A stretch of DNA of 64,000 nucleotides from Mycolicibacterium hippocampi (lineage in GTDB: Bacteria > Actinomycetota > Actinomycetes > Mycobacteriales > Mycobacteriaceae): NCBI RefSeq assembly GCF_010723735.1, contig NZ_BLLB01000002.1, positions 1,736,001-1,800,000 of the forward strand, given 5' to 3'. Position numbers and translations under genes: made by a program. Under the pieces are notes generated by a model, which was not told where the DNA came from, did not search any database, and saw nothing but the letters and a program-made list of their open reading frames with translations. Of the stretch, positions 44,226 through 51,990 are shown piece after piece (the first letter of the stretch is position 1; each line of letters starts with the position of its first letter).

Positions 44226-44528
44226 TCATGCCTTCTTGAGCATCCATGCCGGAATCCAATGCGTCACCAGGTCGCACCTGGGCCCATGGCTCACCGGGTA
44301 GCTGACCAGCCCCCACCAGTGGCCCTGCTCGCACATTCCCCAGCGGGTCAGTTCGCCGCGCACCACCTTGTGCATCTGCAGTCCGAACGGGTGGTACCGG
44401 CCGTGGCTGTGCGGTTCGCGGGGGAACAGCGATGCGAGATCCACCAGAACGTCCTGCGGAGGGTCGACCGCCCGGAAGACCACGGGGGTCGGCTGACCGC
44501 CGTGGCCGATGCTCTGCAGATCACCCAC
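44226..44528 (-). CDS. Small protein of unknown function under a probable LexA (SOS) box
   Basis: A 100-residue soluble protein rich in His, Trp and Pro (D-L-A-S-L-F-P-R-E-P-H-S-H-G-R-Y-H near 30-46, C-E-Q-G-H-W-W-G-L near 66-74). No membrane segment or known motif is seen, and I do not recognise the family. The start is the GTG at 44528. A TATGAT -10 ends six bases before it on the minus strand, so the mRNA is probably leaderless, and the -10 is inside a near-perfect mycobacterial SOS box (44532-44547). Expression is therefore expected to rise with DNA damage. A strong hairpin follows its stop. Confidence 0.72.
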   Translation of the reverse strand: MGDLQSIGHGGQPTPVVFRAVDPPQDVLVDLASLFPREPHSHGRYHPFGLQMHKVVRGELTRWGMCEQGHWWGLVSYPVSHGPRCDLVTHWIPAWMLKKA

Positions 44529-44531
44529 CGC

Positions 44532-44547
44532 TCGATCATATGTTCGA
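44532..44547 (-). promoter_or_regulatory. LexA-type SOS box overlapping a leaderless promoter
   Basis: TCGATCATATGTTCGA matches the mycobacterial consensus TCGAAC-N4-GTTCGA at 11 of the 12 defined positions. On the minus strand the TATGAT -10 lies within it, so LexA binding would block transcription of the gene at 44528. The lipoprotein gene at 44659 on the other strand is 111 bp away. Confidence 0.7.
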
Positions 44548-44658
44548 ATGAATCGTTACGTTCAGCGATCCGTCGACTGGTGTTCACAGACTGACCGCCG
44601 CGCCATCACTTGCTCAAGCCAGGGTTGCTCGACGCAACCACAACTGAAGAGGTGACGG

Positions 44659-47004
44659 ATGACCGCGATGAATGTGCGGAATGTGGCGCGGGCGGCGACC
44701 GCGGTGACGATCACAGCGCTGATGGTCGTCGGCTGCAGTACCGACAGCCAGGACGATGCCGCCGAAACGCCGGCACCCGAGACACCACGCGCCAGCTCAC
44801 CGATCGACTGGGACCTGCCAGCCGGGCAGCGCTACCACCGCACGGCCACCTACCCCGTGTATCTGAACAAGCCGGCCGAGGACCCGGTCGAGGCCGAGAC
44901 CGTCGCCGAGATCTCCACGGTCACCCCGGACGGAAACACCGTCATCTACACCGACGCCGCCGCCAAGCGGATCGGCTTCCTCGACCTGCGTGATCCCGCG
45001 CAACCCGTTGGGCTGGGCACGGTTTCGCTCAGCGAGCTCGGCAACGCCGACGACCAGCCCACCTCGGTGGCCGCCGTCGGCGAGTTCGTGCTGGTGGTAG
45101 TCGACACCACCGGTGGCGACTTCCCCAACCCGTCAGGACGTGTCGACGTCGTGCGCGTCAGCGACCGGACCCCGGTGCACAGCATCGACCTGGGTGGGCA
45201 ACCGGATTCGATCGCCATCAGCCCGGACGGGTCGTTCGCGGCGATCGCCATGGAGAACCAGCGTGACGAGGAGTTCACCCCACCCGGTGGCGAAGAAGGT
45301 GACCTGCCGCAACCACCGACGGGTTTTGTGCAACTCGTCGATCTCACCGGGGCGCCCACCGGCTGGACGCCGCGGCGCGTCGACTTCGACGTCGAACAGG
45401 CCCGCGCCGCCGGGCTCGATACCCCGGAGGACCTCGAGCCGGAGTACGTCGCCATCAACTCCCGCGGCCAGGTCGCGGTCACCCTCCAGGAGAACAACGG
45501 CATCGCGGTGATCGACGGCCGCACCAGTGAGGTGTCCCGGATCTTCTCTGCCGGAACCCAATCCGTCGAGGGAATCGATACCGCCGAGGACGGCACGATC
45601 GACCAGACCGGCTCGATCCCGGACGCGCCGCGGGAGCCCGACGCGCTCGGCTGGATCGGCGACGAGCACGTGGCCACCGCCAACGAGGGCGACTGGAAGG
45701 GCGGTACCCGCGGCTGGACGATCTTCGATGCCGGCACCGGTGAGGTGGTCTGGGACGCCGGCAACACCTTCGAGCAGCTCGCGGTGCGCACCGGCCTGCA
45801 CATCGAGAGCAGGGCCGAGTCCAAGGGCCCGGAGCCGGAAGGCCTGGCGATCACCGACATCGGCGGTCGTCCGACCGCGCTGGTGGCCTCCGAGCGCAGC
45901 AACTTCGTTGCGGTCTACGACGTCAGCGACGTGACCGCGCCGCAGTTCCGCCAGCTTCTGCCGACCACTCCCGGACCCGAGGGCATCCTGGCCGTCCCGT
46001 CCCGCAACCTGCTGGTCATCTCGTCGGAGGCCGACGACGCCGAGGCCCGGGTGCGCGCCTCGGTCAACGTCTACGGGTTCGGCGACGAATTCGCCGGTGA
46101 CACACCTGCTTTCCCGTCGATCGTCTCCGGTGACATCGACGGGGTGCCGATCGGCTGGGGCGCACTCGGCGCGCTGAGTGCCGACCCAGCCGATGAGAAC
46201 CGGCTGTACACCGCCACCGACATCGCCTACGGCCCGGCTCGGGTGCTCGGCGTCGACGTGTCCCGGACGCCGGCGTTGATCGACAGCGAGCTGCCCATCA
46301 CCGACGACGGGGAGCCGGTCGCCCTCGACGTCGAAGGCGTCTCGGCCCGCCCCGACGGCGGTTTCGTGCTGGCCGTGGAGGGCGAGGAAGGCCCCGGCAA
46401 CGAGTTGGTATACGTCGGCGCCGACGGCGGCATCGAGAACCGGGTCACCTTGCCCGACGACATCGCCGCGGAGCTGGGTGGCCAGGGGCTCGAAGGCGTT
46501 GCCGTCGACGGTGATTCCACGTGGGTCGCGCTCCAGCGCGAGCTCGGCAGCGACCCGCCGGGGGTGGTCCGCATCGGGCGCTACAGTCCTGACGGCGGCA
46601 GCTGGGAGTGGTTCGGCTATCAGTTGGGTAGCACCGACGTCGAGGGCGACTGGATCGGATTGTCCGAGATCGCCGTACACGACGGCGCACTGCTGGTGCT
46701 GGAACGGGACAAGCTCAACGGCCCCGACGCAAGGATCAAGGCGATCTACCGGGTGGCCATGCCCGACGGGGCCGGCGTGACGTCGGCCGGGGAAGAGCCG
46801 CAGGTGCTTTCGAAGACCCTGGCGCGAGATCTGCTCCCCGACCTGGCCGCGACCAACGGCTTCGTGCAGGAGAAGGTCGAGGGCTTCGCCGTCGCGGGCA
46901 ACCAGAACCTCTACGTCGTCACCGACAACGACGGACTCGACGACGCCAACGGCGAGACCGTCTTCCTGGACCTCGGACCGGCGGGTGAGGCACTCGCCGG
47001 GTAG
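44659..47004 (+). CDS. Secreted lipoprotein, phytase-like/beta-propeller
   Basis: A 781-residue exported protein. The signal peptide ends in a lipobox, L-M-V-V-G-C26, so the mature protein should be lipid-anchored outside the membrane. The body consists of repeated beta-propeller blades with beats such as G-Q-P-D-S-I-A-I-S-P-D-G-S-F-A-A-I and E-G-L-A-I-T-D-I-G-G-R-P. The second part resembles the esterase-like/phytase-like domain (PF13449), with E-G-V-A-V-D-G-D-S-T-W-V-A. A phosphatase or esterase function is possible but the catalytic residues cannot be assigned. The ATG at 44659 has GAGGTG upstream. It is monocistronic and convergent with the ALDH gene. Confidence 0.85.
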   Translation: MTAMNVRNVARAATAVTITALMVVGCSTDSQDDAAETPAPETPRASSPIDWDLPAGQRYHRTATYPVYLNKPAEDPVEAETVAEISTVTPDGNTVIYTDAAAKRIGFLDLRDPAQPVGLGTVSLSELGNADDQPTSVAAVGEFVLVVVDTTGGDFPNPSGRVDVVRVSDRTPVHSIDLGGQPDSIAISPDGSFAAIAMENQRDEEFTPPGGEEGDLPQPPTGFVQLVDLTGAPTGWTPRRVDFDVEQARAAGLDTPEDLEPEYVAINSRGQVAVTLQENNGIAVIDGRTSEVSRIFSAGTQSVEGIDTAEDGTIDQTGSIPDAPREPDALGWIGDEHVATANEGDWKGGTRGWTIFDAGTGEVVWDAGNTFEQLAVRTGLHIESRAESKGPEPEGLAITDIGGRPTALVASERSNFVAVYDVSDVTAPQFRQLLPTTPGPEGILAVPSRNLLVISSEADDAEARVRASVNVYGFGDEFAGDTPAFPSIVSGDIDGVPIGWGALGALSADPADENRLYTATDIAYGPARVLGVDVSRTPALIDSELPITDDGEPVALDVEGVSARPDGGFVLAVEGEEGPGNELVYVGADGGIENRVTLPDDIAAELGGQGLEGVAVDGDSTWVALQRELGSDPPGVVRIGRYSPDGGSWEWFGYQLGSTDVEGDWIGLSEIAVHDGALLVLERDKLNGPDARIKAIYRVAMPDGAGVTSAGEEPQVLSKTLARDLLPDLAATNGFVQEKVEGFAVAGNQNLYVVTDNDGLDDANGETVFLDLGPAGEALAG

Positions 47005-47007
47005 GCC

Positions 47008-48465
47008 TCAGATCGCGTACTCCCTGGGACGGTGCTGCACCGACACCCAGTGATCGGTGGTGAACTCGTCGATCGCCCACTGACCACCGAATCTGCCGAT
47101 ACCGGAATGCTTTTCACCGCCGAAGGCGGTGTTGGCGTCGTCGTTGACCGGCGAGTCGTTGATGTGTGTCATCCCCGCCTGAACCCGGCGGCCGAACCGC
47201 ACCGCCCGTTCCACGTCCCGGCTGAACACCGCCGAGGACAGGCCGTACTCGGTGTCGTTGGCCAGCCGTAGCGCGTCGTCCTCATCTGCTGCCCGGATCA
47301 CCGTCATCACCGGGCCGAAGACTTCCTCGCGGGCCGTGGCGACGTCGTTGCCGCCGCTGAGCACGTGCGGTGGAAGGCACAGCCCGGTGGGGCCGAACGG
47401 ATCGCCGCCCAAGAGCATCTCGGCACCGTCTTCGGTCGCGCGTTGGAGTTTGTCCTGAATGCCTTCCAGCTGGGAGGAGTTGATCACCGGGCCGAGCTGG
47501 TTCTGCGGATCGCTCGGATCACCGACGCGCAGCGATCTGACCTTGTCGAGGAAGCGCTGCAGGAACTCGTCGTGCACCTCGGCGTCGACGATGATCCGGT
47601 TGGCGATCATGCAGATCTGCCCCTGGTGGAAGAACGATCCGAAGACGGCTGCCTGCACTGCCAGGTCCAGGTCGGCGTCGTCGAGCACGACCAGCGGACC
47701 GTTGCCGCCCAGTTCGAGAGCCAGCTTCTTCAGCCCCGCCTTCTCGGCGATCCCCCTGCCCACCGGCGTCGACCCGGTGAACGAGACCACCCGGGGAACC
47801 GGGTGCTGGACGATCGCGTCACCGATGTCGGAGCCCGAGCCCACCACGACCGACAACAGTCCGGCAGGCAGTCCCGCCTCCTCGAAGATGCGTGCCAGCA
47901 GCAGGCCGCCGGTGACGGGGGTGTCGCCGGCGGGTTTGAGCACCACGGCGTTGCCCACTGCCAGCGCCGGCGCCACCGAGCGGTTCGACAGCTGTAGCGG
48001 GAAGTTCCACGGCGAGATGACGGCGACGACGCCCACCGGTTCGCGGTAGACGCGGCTCTCCTTGCCCGGAATGTCCGATGGCATGATGCGGCCCTCGACA
48101 TGGTGCGGCATCGACGCCGCCTCCCACATCACCGAGCGCACCAGATTCCACTCCAACTCGGCCTTGGCAACGGTGCCACCGGTTTCGCGCACCAGCCAGC
48201 CCACGATCTCGTCCTTGCGCGCCGTCATCACGTCGGCGGCGGCGCGCATCACCCCGGCACGCTCCAACGGCCGGGCTGCAGCCCAATCACGTTGCGCGGC
48301 AACCGCGGCATCGTAGGCGGTGTCGAGGTCGTGGGCGTCGGCCTGACCGATCTCGGCCAGTGTGTCCCCGCTGTACGGGTCGGTGCTGGCCCGCGTCTTG
48401 CCCGACGAGCCGGCCCGCCACCGTCCGCCGATGGGCATCGTGTCGAAGTCCGGGTAGGTGTCCAT
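47008..48465 (-). CDS. Aldehyde dehydrogenase family protein
   Basis: A 485-residue NAD(P)-dependent aldehyde dehydrogenase. The Rossmann part has the S-P-W-N-F-P-L-Q motif near 150-157 and F-T-G-S-T-P-V-G-R near 228-236. The catalytic Glu is in L-E-L-G-G-N-G-P near 250-257 and the catalytic Cys in H-Q-G-Q-I-C-M near 280-286. The A-F-G-G-E-K-H-S-G-I-G-R-F-G-G motif is near the end. The closest types are benzaldehyde and related aromatic or aliphatic aldehyde dehydrogenases; the substrate is not certain. It starts with an ATG at 48465 and lies in the same direction as the serine hydrolase upstream, 22 bp away, so the two may be cotranscribed. Confidence 0.93.
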   Translation of the reverse strand: MDTYPDFDTMPIGGRWRAGSSGKTRASTDPYSGDTLAEIGQADAHDLDTAYDAAVAAQRDWAAARPLERAGVMRAAADVMTARKDEIVGWLVRETGGTVAKAELEWNLVRSVMWEAASMPHHVEGRIMPSDIPGKESRVYREPVGVVAVISPWNFPLQLSNRSVAPALAVGNAVVLKPAGDTPVTGGLLLARIFEEAGLPAGLLSVVVGSGSDIGDAIVQHPVPRVVSFTGSTPVGRGIAEKAGLKKLALELGGNGPLVVLDDADLDLAVQAAVFGSFFHQGQICMIANRIIVDAEVHDEFLQRFLDKVRSLRVGDPSDPQNQLGPVINSSQLEGIQDKLQRATEDGAEMLLGGDPFGPTGLCLPPHVLSGGNDVATAREEVFGPVMTVIRAADEDDALRLANDTEYGLSSAVFSRDVERAVRFGRRVQAGMTHINDSPVNDDANTAFGGEKHSGIGRFGGQWAIDEFTTDHWVSVQHRPREYAI

Positions 48466-48487
48466 CGCCCACGCGTACCCGGTAGGT

Positions 48488-49597
48488 CTATGCCGAAACC
48501 GCCGCGGCGCGGAACCCGTCGAGCACCTCGGCGCCCTCGGGACCGTCCCACAGCACCTGCGTCAGCAGCAGCGTGGCGGTCCCGGTGCGGGGATCGGTAC
48601 GCCACCCGGTGCCCAGGCCGCCGTCCCAGCCGTAGCACCCCTCGGCTTCCACGCATTGCCCGTAGCCCCAGCCTGCGCCGCCGAGGAACATGCCGCCATC
48701 GTGGCGCTGCTGCGGCGTCAGGTGGTCGGTGGCCATCGCCGTCAGCGACGCGGTCGTGATCAGCCGGCCGTCCCGGAGCGCGTCGGTGAAAGCGATCAGA
48801 TCGTCGATCGTCGACACCAGACCCGCTGACCCCAAGGGGAACTCAGGGGCGCTGGCCCACATTCCGTCGACCGGGTCGAACACCGTGAAGCCGTGCTCAC
48901 CGGGTGCCAGCTGCGGAACCAACCGGTGCAGCTTGTCGGGCACGACGTGGAAAGCGGTATCCACCATGCCCGCAGGGGCGTACACCCGCTCGGTCAGCAC
49001 CTCGGGCAGCGGCTTGTCGGCCACCCGCGACAGCAGCACCCCGAGCAGATCGGCCGGTGTCTGGTACAGCCAGCGGGTGCCCGGCGCGGCGATCAGCGGC
49101 AACGCCGCCAGACGTCGCACCCATTCGTCGGGCGGTGGTGGCGCATACCTGCCGGGCGGGCCGTCGCTGCCCAGTTGCGCCGCGGCGTAGGCTATCTGGA
49201 TCGGGGCGTTCATCGGGAACCGCGGCAGCATGCCGTCTCCGCACCGGAACGTCAGGACGTCCTCGACGGTCACCTCGCGCGCCGTGGGCACCGTGTCGTC
49301 GAGCTGCGCGTCCTCGACGCGCAAGACCGGTCGGCCGGCGAGTTCAGGCAGCCAGCGCGTGATCGGGTCCGCCGGCGTGATCTCCCCGGAGTCCACCATG
49401 GCCATCGCGGCGGTGGCGACGATCGGTTTCGAGATGGACGCGATCCGCATGATGGTGTCGCGCCGCAGAGGCGAGCCGAAGCCGTCGTCGCCGCCGACGT
49501 AGATCGCCGGGTCGCGCCCGGGTGCCGTCACCGCGGCGATGGCGCCGGGCACCTTGCCGGCGGCGATCGCGCCGTCCAGCACTTTTCGGAAGGTCAT
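48488..49597 (-). CDS. Serine beta-lactamase-family hydrolase
   Basis: A 369-residue PF00144 hydrolase. The nucleophile motif is S-I-S-K near 54-57 (I-A-S-I-S-K-P-I-V-A). The second tyrosine is probably in R-W-L-Y-Q-T-P near 178-184. A G-W-D-G-G-L-G-T-G-W segment near 320-330 takes the place of a KTG-type motif. It lacks a signal peptide. As with the paralogue at 7132, an esterase role is more likely than antibiotic hydrolysis. It ends 22 bp before the ALDH gene and begins 30 bp after the TetR gene ends, giving a possible TetR-hydrolase-ALDH transcript. Confidence 0.88.
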   Translation of the reverse strand: MTFRKVLDGAIAAGKVPGAIAAVTAPGRDPAIYVGGDDGFGSPLRRDTIMRIASISKPIVATAAMAMVDSGEITPADPITRWLPELAGRPVLRVEDAQLDDTVPTAREVTVEDVLTFRCGDGMLPRFPMNAPIQIAYAAAQLGSDGPPGRYAPPPPDEWVRRLAALPLIAAPGTRWLYQTPADLLGVLLSRVADKPLPEVLTERVYAPAGMVDTAFHVVPDKLHRLVPQLAPGEHGFTVFDPVDGMWASAPEFPLGSAGLVSTIDDLIAFTDALRDGRLITTASLTAMATDHLTPQQRHDGGMFLGGAGWGYGQCVEAEGCYGWDGGLGTGWRTDPRTGTATLLLTQVLWDGPEGAEVLDGFRAAAVSA

Positions 49598-49627
49598 ACC
49601 GGTACCGACCGTACGGCCCGCCCGGAC

Positions 49628-50335
49628 TCATCGCGCCGCCAGTCCGGCGAGGATCACGCTCAGCCCGAACGCATACGCGGCGTCGGCGTTGTTGGCGGCG
49701 TTCTGCGCCTGACCGGCGGCGGTGCCGATCCGCGACGCCAGCGGGAACCGTTCGTCGACGCCGAGGCCGGCGAGCTTGGCGCCCTCCCGGTCCCACCACT
49801 GCTCGGGAGTCTCCTGGGCGCGTTCCCGCCGCGCGTGCGTCAGCGCCCGGGCACTGGCGCGGACAAAATCCAGCACCAGTGTCAGCGCCGCGTCGCGCTC
49901 GGCGTCGGTCAGCGGAAGTGTTTGCACTGCACCGAGTTCCCGCTCGTACTTGGTCAGTGTGCCCGGGCCCAGGACGGTGCGCTCGGACTCGACCTCGGCC
50001 AGCCACGGATGTGTGTCGAGCAGCTGCAGATTGTCGGAGGCGACCGCGGTCAGCTGCTCGGCCCAGTCACCGGACAGCTCGCTGTGGGTCATGTCCAAGC
50101 GGCACTGGTCGACCATCAGGGCGAGAAGTTGCTCGCGGCTCTCGACGTAGGAGTACAGCGACATCACCGGCGTGCTCAGCGCCTCGGCGACATCACGCAG
50201 CGTGAACGAAAGCCCGTTGCGATCGGCGACGGTGATGGCCGCGGCGACGACGTCGTCGGTGGCCAGCTTCGGGGGGCGGCCCCGGCGCTGTGGCCGGGGC
50301 ATGTGGTGGCGCCACAGCAGGTCGACGGTATCCAC
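49628..50335 (-). CDS. TetR-family regulator (TetR_C_1 type) with palindromic operator
   Basis: A 235-residue regulator. The DNA-binding domain has R-G-R-P-P-K-L-A-T-D-D-V-V-A-A-A-I near 17-33 and T-L-R-D-V-A-E-A-L then V-M-S-L-Y-S-Y-V. The ligand domain resembles tetracycline-repressor C-terminal types. The open frame extends to 50497 but crosses the operator. The GTG at 50335 is chosen because GAGGAG lies five bases upstream. A large inverted repeat at 50354-50399 covers both divergent promoters, so it very probably represses itself and the VOC gene at 50409. Confidence 0.88.
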   Translation of the reverse strand: MDTVDLLWRHHMPRPQRRGRPPKLATDDVVAAAITVADRNGLSFTLRDVAEALSTPVMSLYSYVESREQLLALMVDQCRLDMTHSELSGDWAEQLTAVASDNLQLLDTHPWLAEVESERTVLGPGTLTKYERELGAVQTLPLTDAERDAALTLVLDFVRASARALTHARRERAQETPEQWWDREGAKLAGLGVDERFPLASRIGTAAGQAQNAANNADAAYAFGLSVILAGLAAR

Positions 50336-50353
50336 GGCGGCTCCTCGGTTGCA

Positions 50354-50399
50354 TTCTCGTATATAGTACGGGTAATAGTTCCCGTACGGAATACGAGAA
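50354..50399. promoter_or_regulatory. Large operator between a TetR gene and a VOC gene
   Basis: Two 19-base arms (50354-50372 and 50381-50399) match as an inverted repeat at 16 of 19 positions around an 8-base spacer. Each arm is itself a small palindrome (CGTA, five bases, TACG), so two TetR dimers could bind. A TATAGT -10-like hexamer lies within the left arm. Confidence 0.75.
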
Positions 50400-50408
50400 A
50401 GGTGTTCG

Positions 50409-50786
50409 ATGAAGATCACTGCTACCGCTGTGTCGCTGAACGTCGCCGATCCGCAGGCATCCGCGGACTTCCTGGCCCGCCACGTCGGGTTCACCACTTC
50501 GATGCAGGCCGATGGGTTCGTGTCGCTGTCCCACCCCGACGGCGGGCCGAATGTGGTCTACCTGCGCACCGGGTTGCCGTCGTTCAAACCCAGCCACCGC
50601 GCGGGGAGCGCCGGCGAGGGACTGCTGCTGGCGTTCGTCGTCGACGACGTCGATACCGCCTACGAGACCGTCCGCGCCGCGGGCGCCACCGTCGTCACCC
50701 CTCCGGAGACCGAGCCGTGGGGTGAGCGCTACTGCCAGTTCGAGGATCCCAACGGCATCATCGTGCAGTTCGTCGCGTGGGTGTGA
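50409..50786 (+). CDS. VOC-family (glyoxalase/bleomycin-resistance-like) protein
   Basis: A 125-residue protein with the two-module VOC fold. It starts A-T-A-V-S-L-N-V-A-D-P-Q-A-S near 5-18, has D-G-F-V-S-L-S-H-P-D near 37-46 and the G-L-L-L-A-F-V-V-D-D-V-D strand near 74-85, and ends E-D-P-N-G-I-I-V-Q-F-V-A-W. The metal-binding set is incomplete by eye, so a binding or resistance role is possible. The ATG is preceded by GAAAGGTG. It is divergent from the TetR gene, with the shared operator between them, and probably acts on the compound the repressor senses. Confidence 0.9.
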   Translation: MKITATAVSLNVADPQASADFLARHVGFTTSMQADGFVSLSHPDGGPNVVYLRTGLPSFKPSHRAGSAGEGLLLAFVVDDVDTAYETVRAAGATVVTPPETEPWGERYCQFEDPNGIIVQFVAWV

Positions 50787-50827
50787 GCTGTCTCCGCTCA
50801 GCGGGCTCCGCCGCGAAATTGGGGGTA

Positions 50828-50845
50828 CCTCCCGCTTGCGGGGGA
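50828..50845. terminator. Hairpin between convergent genes
   Basis: CCTCCCGC-tt-GCGGGGGA forms a compact stem with one T-G pair. A smaller hairpin (CCGCT-c-AGCGG) lies at 50794-50804. Both sit between the VOC and threonine aldolase stops and could end both transcripts. Similar GGTACCTCCCGCTTGCGGGGG sequences, as I recall, are scattered in mycobacterial genomes. Confidence 0.6.
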
Positions 50846-50892
50846 TATTCCGGGTCGTGATTCGGTCGGAAACCACAGCCGTGGGTTAACTC

Positions 50893-51933
50893 TCAGCGTT
50901 TGCAGAGTGGGCGCAACGTTGCCAGGGCCTCGTCGACGTCGGACTCGGTTGTCGACCACGAGCAGACGAACCGCACCACCGGCACCGCCGGATCGGGCTG
51001 GTGCACGGCGTAGGACTGCGCCAGCGGCCCACGCGCATCGGCGGGCAGGTGCACGAACACCTCGTTGGCCTCGACCGGCGAAGCAAGCCGCAGCCCCATT
51101 CCCGTCATCCCGGTGCTGAGCCGGTGGGCCATCGTGTTCGCGTGCCTGGCGGTGTCGAGCCACAGACCGTCCTGCAGCATCGCCAGGAACTGGGCGGCGA
51201 CGAACCGGTGCTTGCTGGCCAGATGACCGATCTGCTTCTGGACGAAGTGGATTCCGCTGAAGTGTTCGGGACGACGGACCAGGACGGCGTCGCCGAACAG
51301 CATGCCGTTCTTGGTGCCGCCCACGGTGACGATGTCCGCGTCGGCGACCGCCTGGGCCGGCGAGACATCGAGCGCGGCAATGGCGTTGGCGATCCTGGCG
51401 CCGTCGACGTGCACCAGCAGACCGCCGGCGTGGGCGTGGTCGACGAACCCGGCGATGGCGGGCGCGGTCCACACCCGGCCGCTCTCGGTGGACTGGGTGA
51501 TGCTGACGATGCGGGGCTGGGAGTGATGGACCACGCCGAGGCGGGCGAGCCGGTGGTCCAGCTCGGCGGGTGCGATCAGGCCGTCGTCGCTGGGCAGCCG
51601 GGTGAGCTGGGCGCCGGAGAGCCGGACCGGGCCGCCTGCTTCGTCGAGCAGGACGTGAGCGACGTCGCTGCACAGGATTTCGTGCCACGGCCGCGCCGCC
51701 GAGGCCAGCGCGATGATGTTGGCCGCGGTGCCGGTGAACGCGAACAGCACCTCGGCGTCCGGCGCGTCGAAGGCCTGCCTGAGGGCGTCGGCCGCACGCT
51801 CGGTGACGGCATCGGCGCCGTAGGCCGCGGCGGTCCCGACGTTGACGTCGTGCAGCGCCTGCAACACCCGGGGGTGCGTCGGGGCGGCGTTGTCCGAGGC
51901 GAACGCGGTGGAGACAGACGACACGGTGACCAT
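50893..51933 (-). CDS. Low-specificity threonine aldolase / beta-eliminating lyase-like PLP enzyme
   Basis: A 346-residue fold-type I PLP enzyme that cleaves threonine or similar beta-hydroxy amino acids to glycine and an aldehyde. F-A-S-D-N-A-A-P-T-H-P near 11-21 and A-A-A-Y-G-A-D near 35-41 are the family's substrate-side segments. F-T-G-T-A-A-N near 66-72 binds the cofactor phosphate. V-D-G-A-R-I-A-N-A near 175-183 has the PLP-nitrogen Asp, and V-G-G-T-K-N-G near 203-209 has the Schiff-base lysine. All expected residues are present. The start is the ATG at 51933. It is downstream of the helicase gene in the same direction, with a hairpin between. Confidence 0.9.
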   Translation of the reverse strand: MVTVSSVSTAFASDNAAPTHPRVLQALHDVNVGTAAAYGADAVTERAADALRQAFDAPDAEVLFAFTGTAANIIALASAARPWHEILCSDVAHVLLDEAGGPVRLSGAQLTRLPSDDGLIAPAELDHRLARLGVVHHSQPRIVSITQSTESGRVWTAPAIAGFVDHAHAGGLLVHVDGARIANAIAALDVSPAQAVADADIVTVGGTKNGMLFGDAVLVRRPEHFSGIHFVQKQIGHLASKHRFVAAQFLAMLQDGLWLDTARHANTMAHRLSTGMTGMGLRLASPVEANEVFVHLPADARGPLAQSYAVHQPDPAVPVVRFVCSWSTTESDVDEALATLRPLCKR

Positions 51934-51959
51934 TCTGCGCCGAGAGTGAAGCCAGGGCT

Positions 51960-51979
51960 GTGATCGGGCCCGGGATCAC
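51960..51979 (-). terminator. Inverted repeat downstream of the helicase gene
   Basis: GTGATC and GATCAC flank a GC-rich centre (GGGCCCGG). It lies 12 bp beyond the helicase stop at 51991 and 27 bp before the aldolase start, so it may end the helicase transcript or be an operator of the aldolase. Confidence 0.4.
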
Positions 51980-51990
51980 GACCCGGAGTG

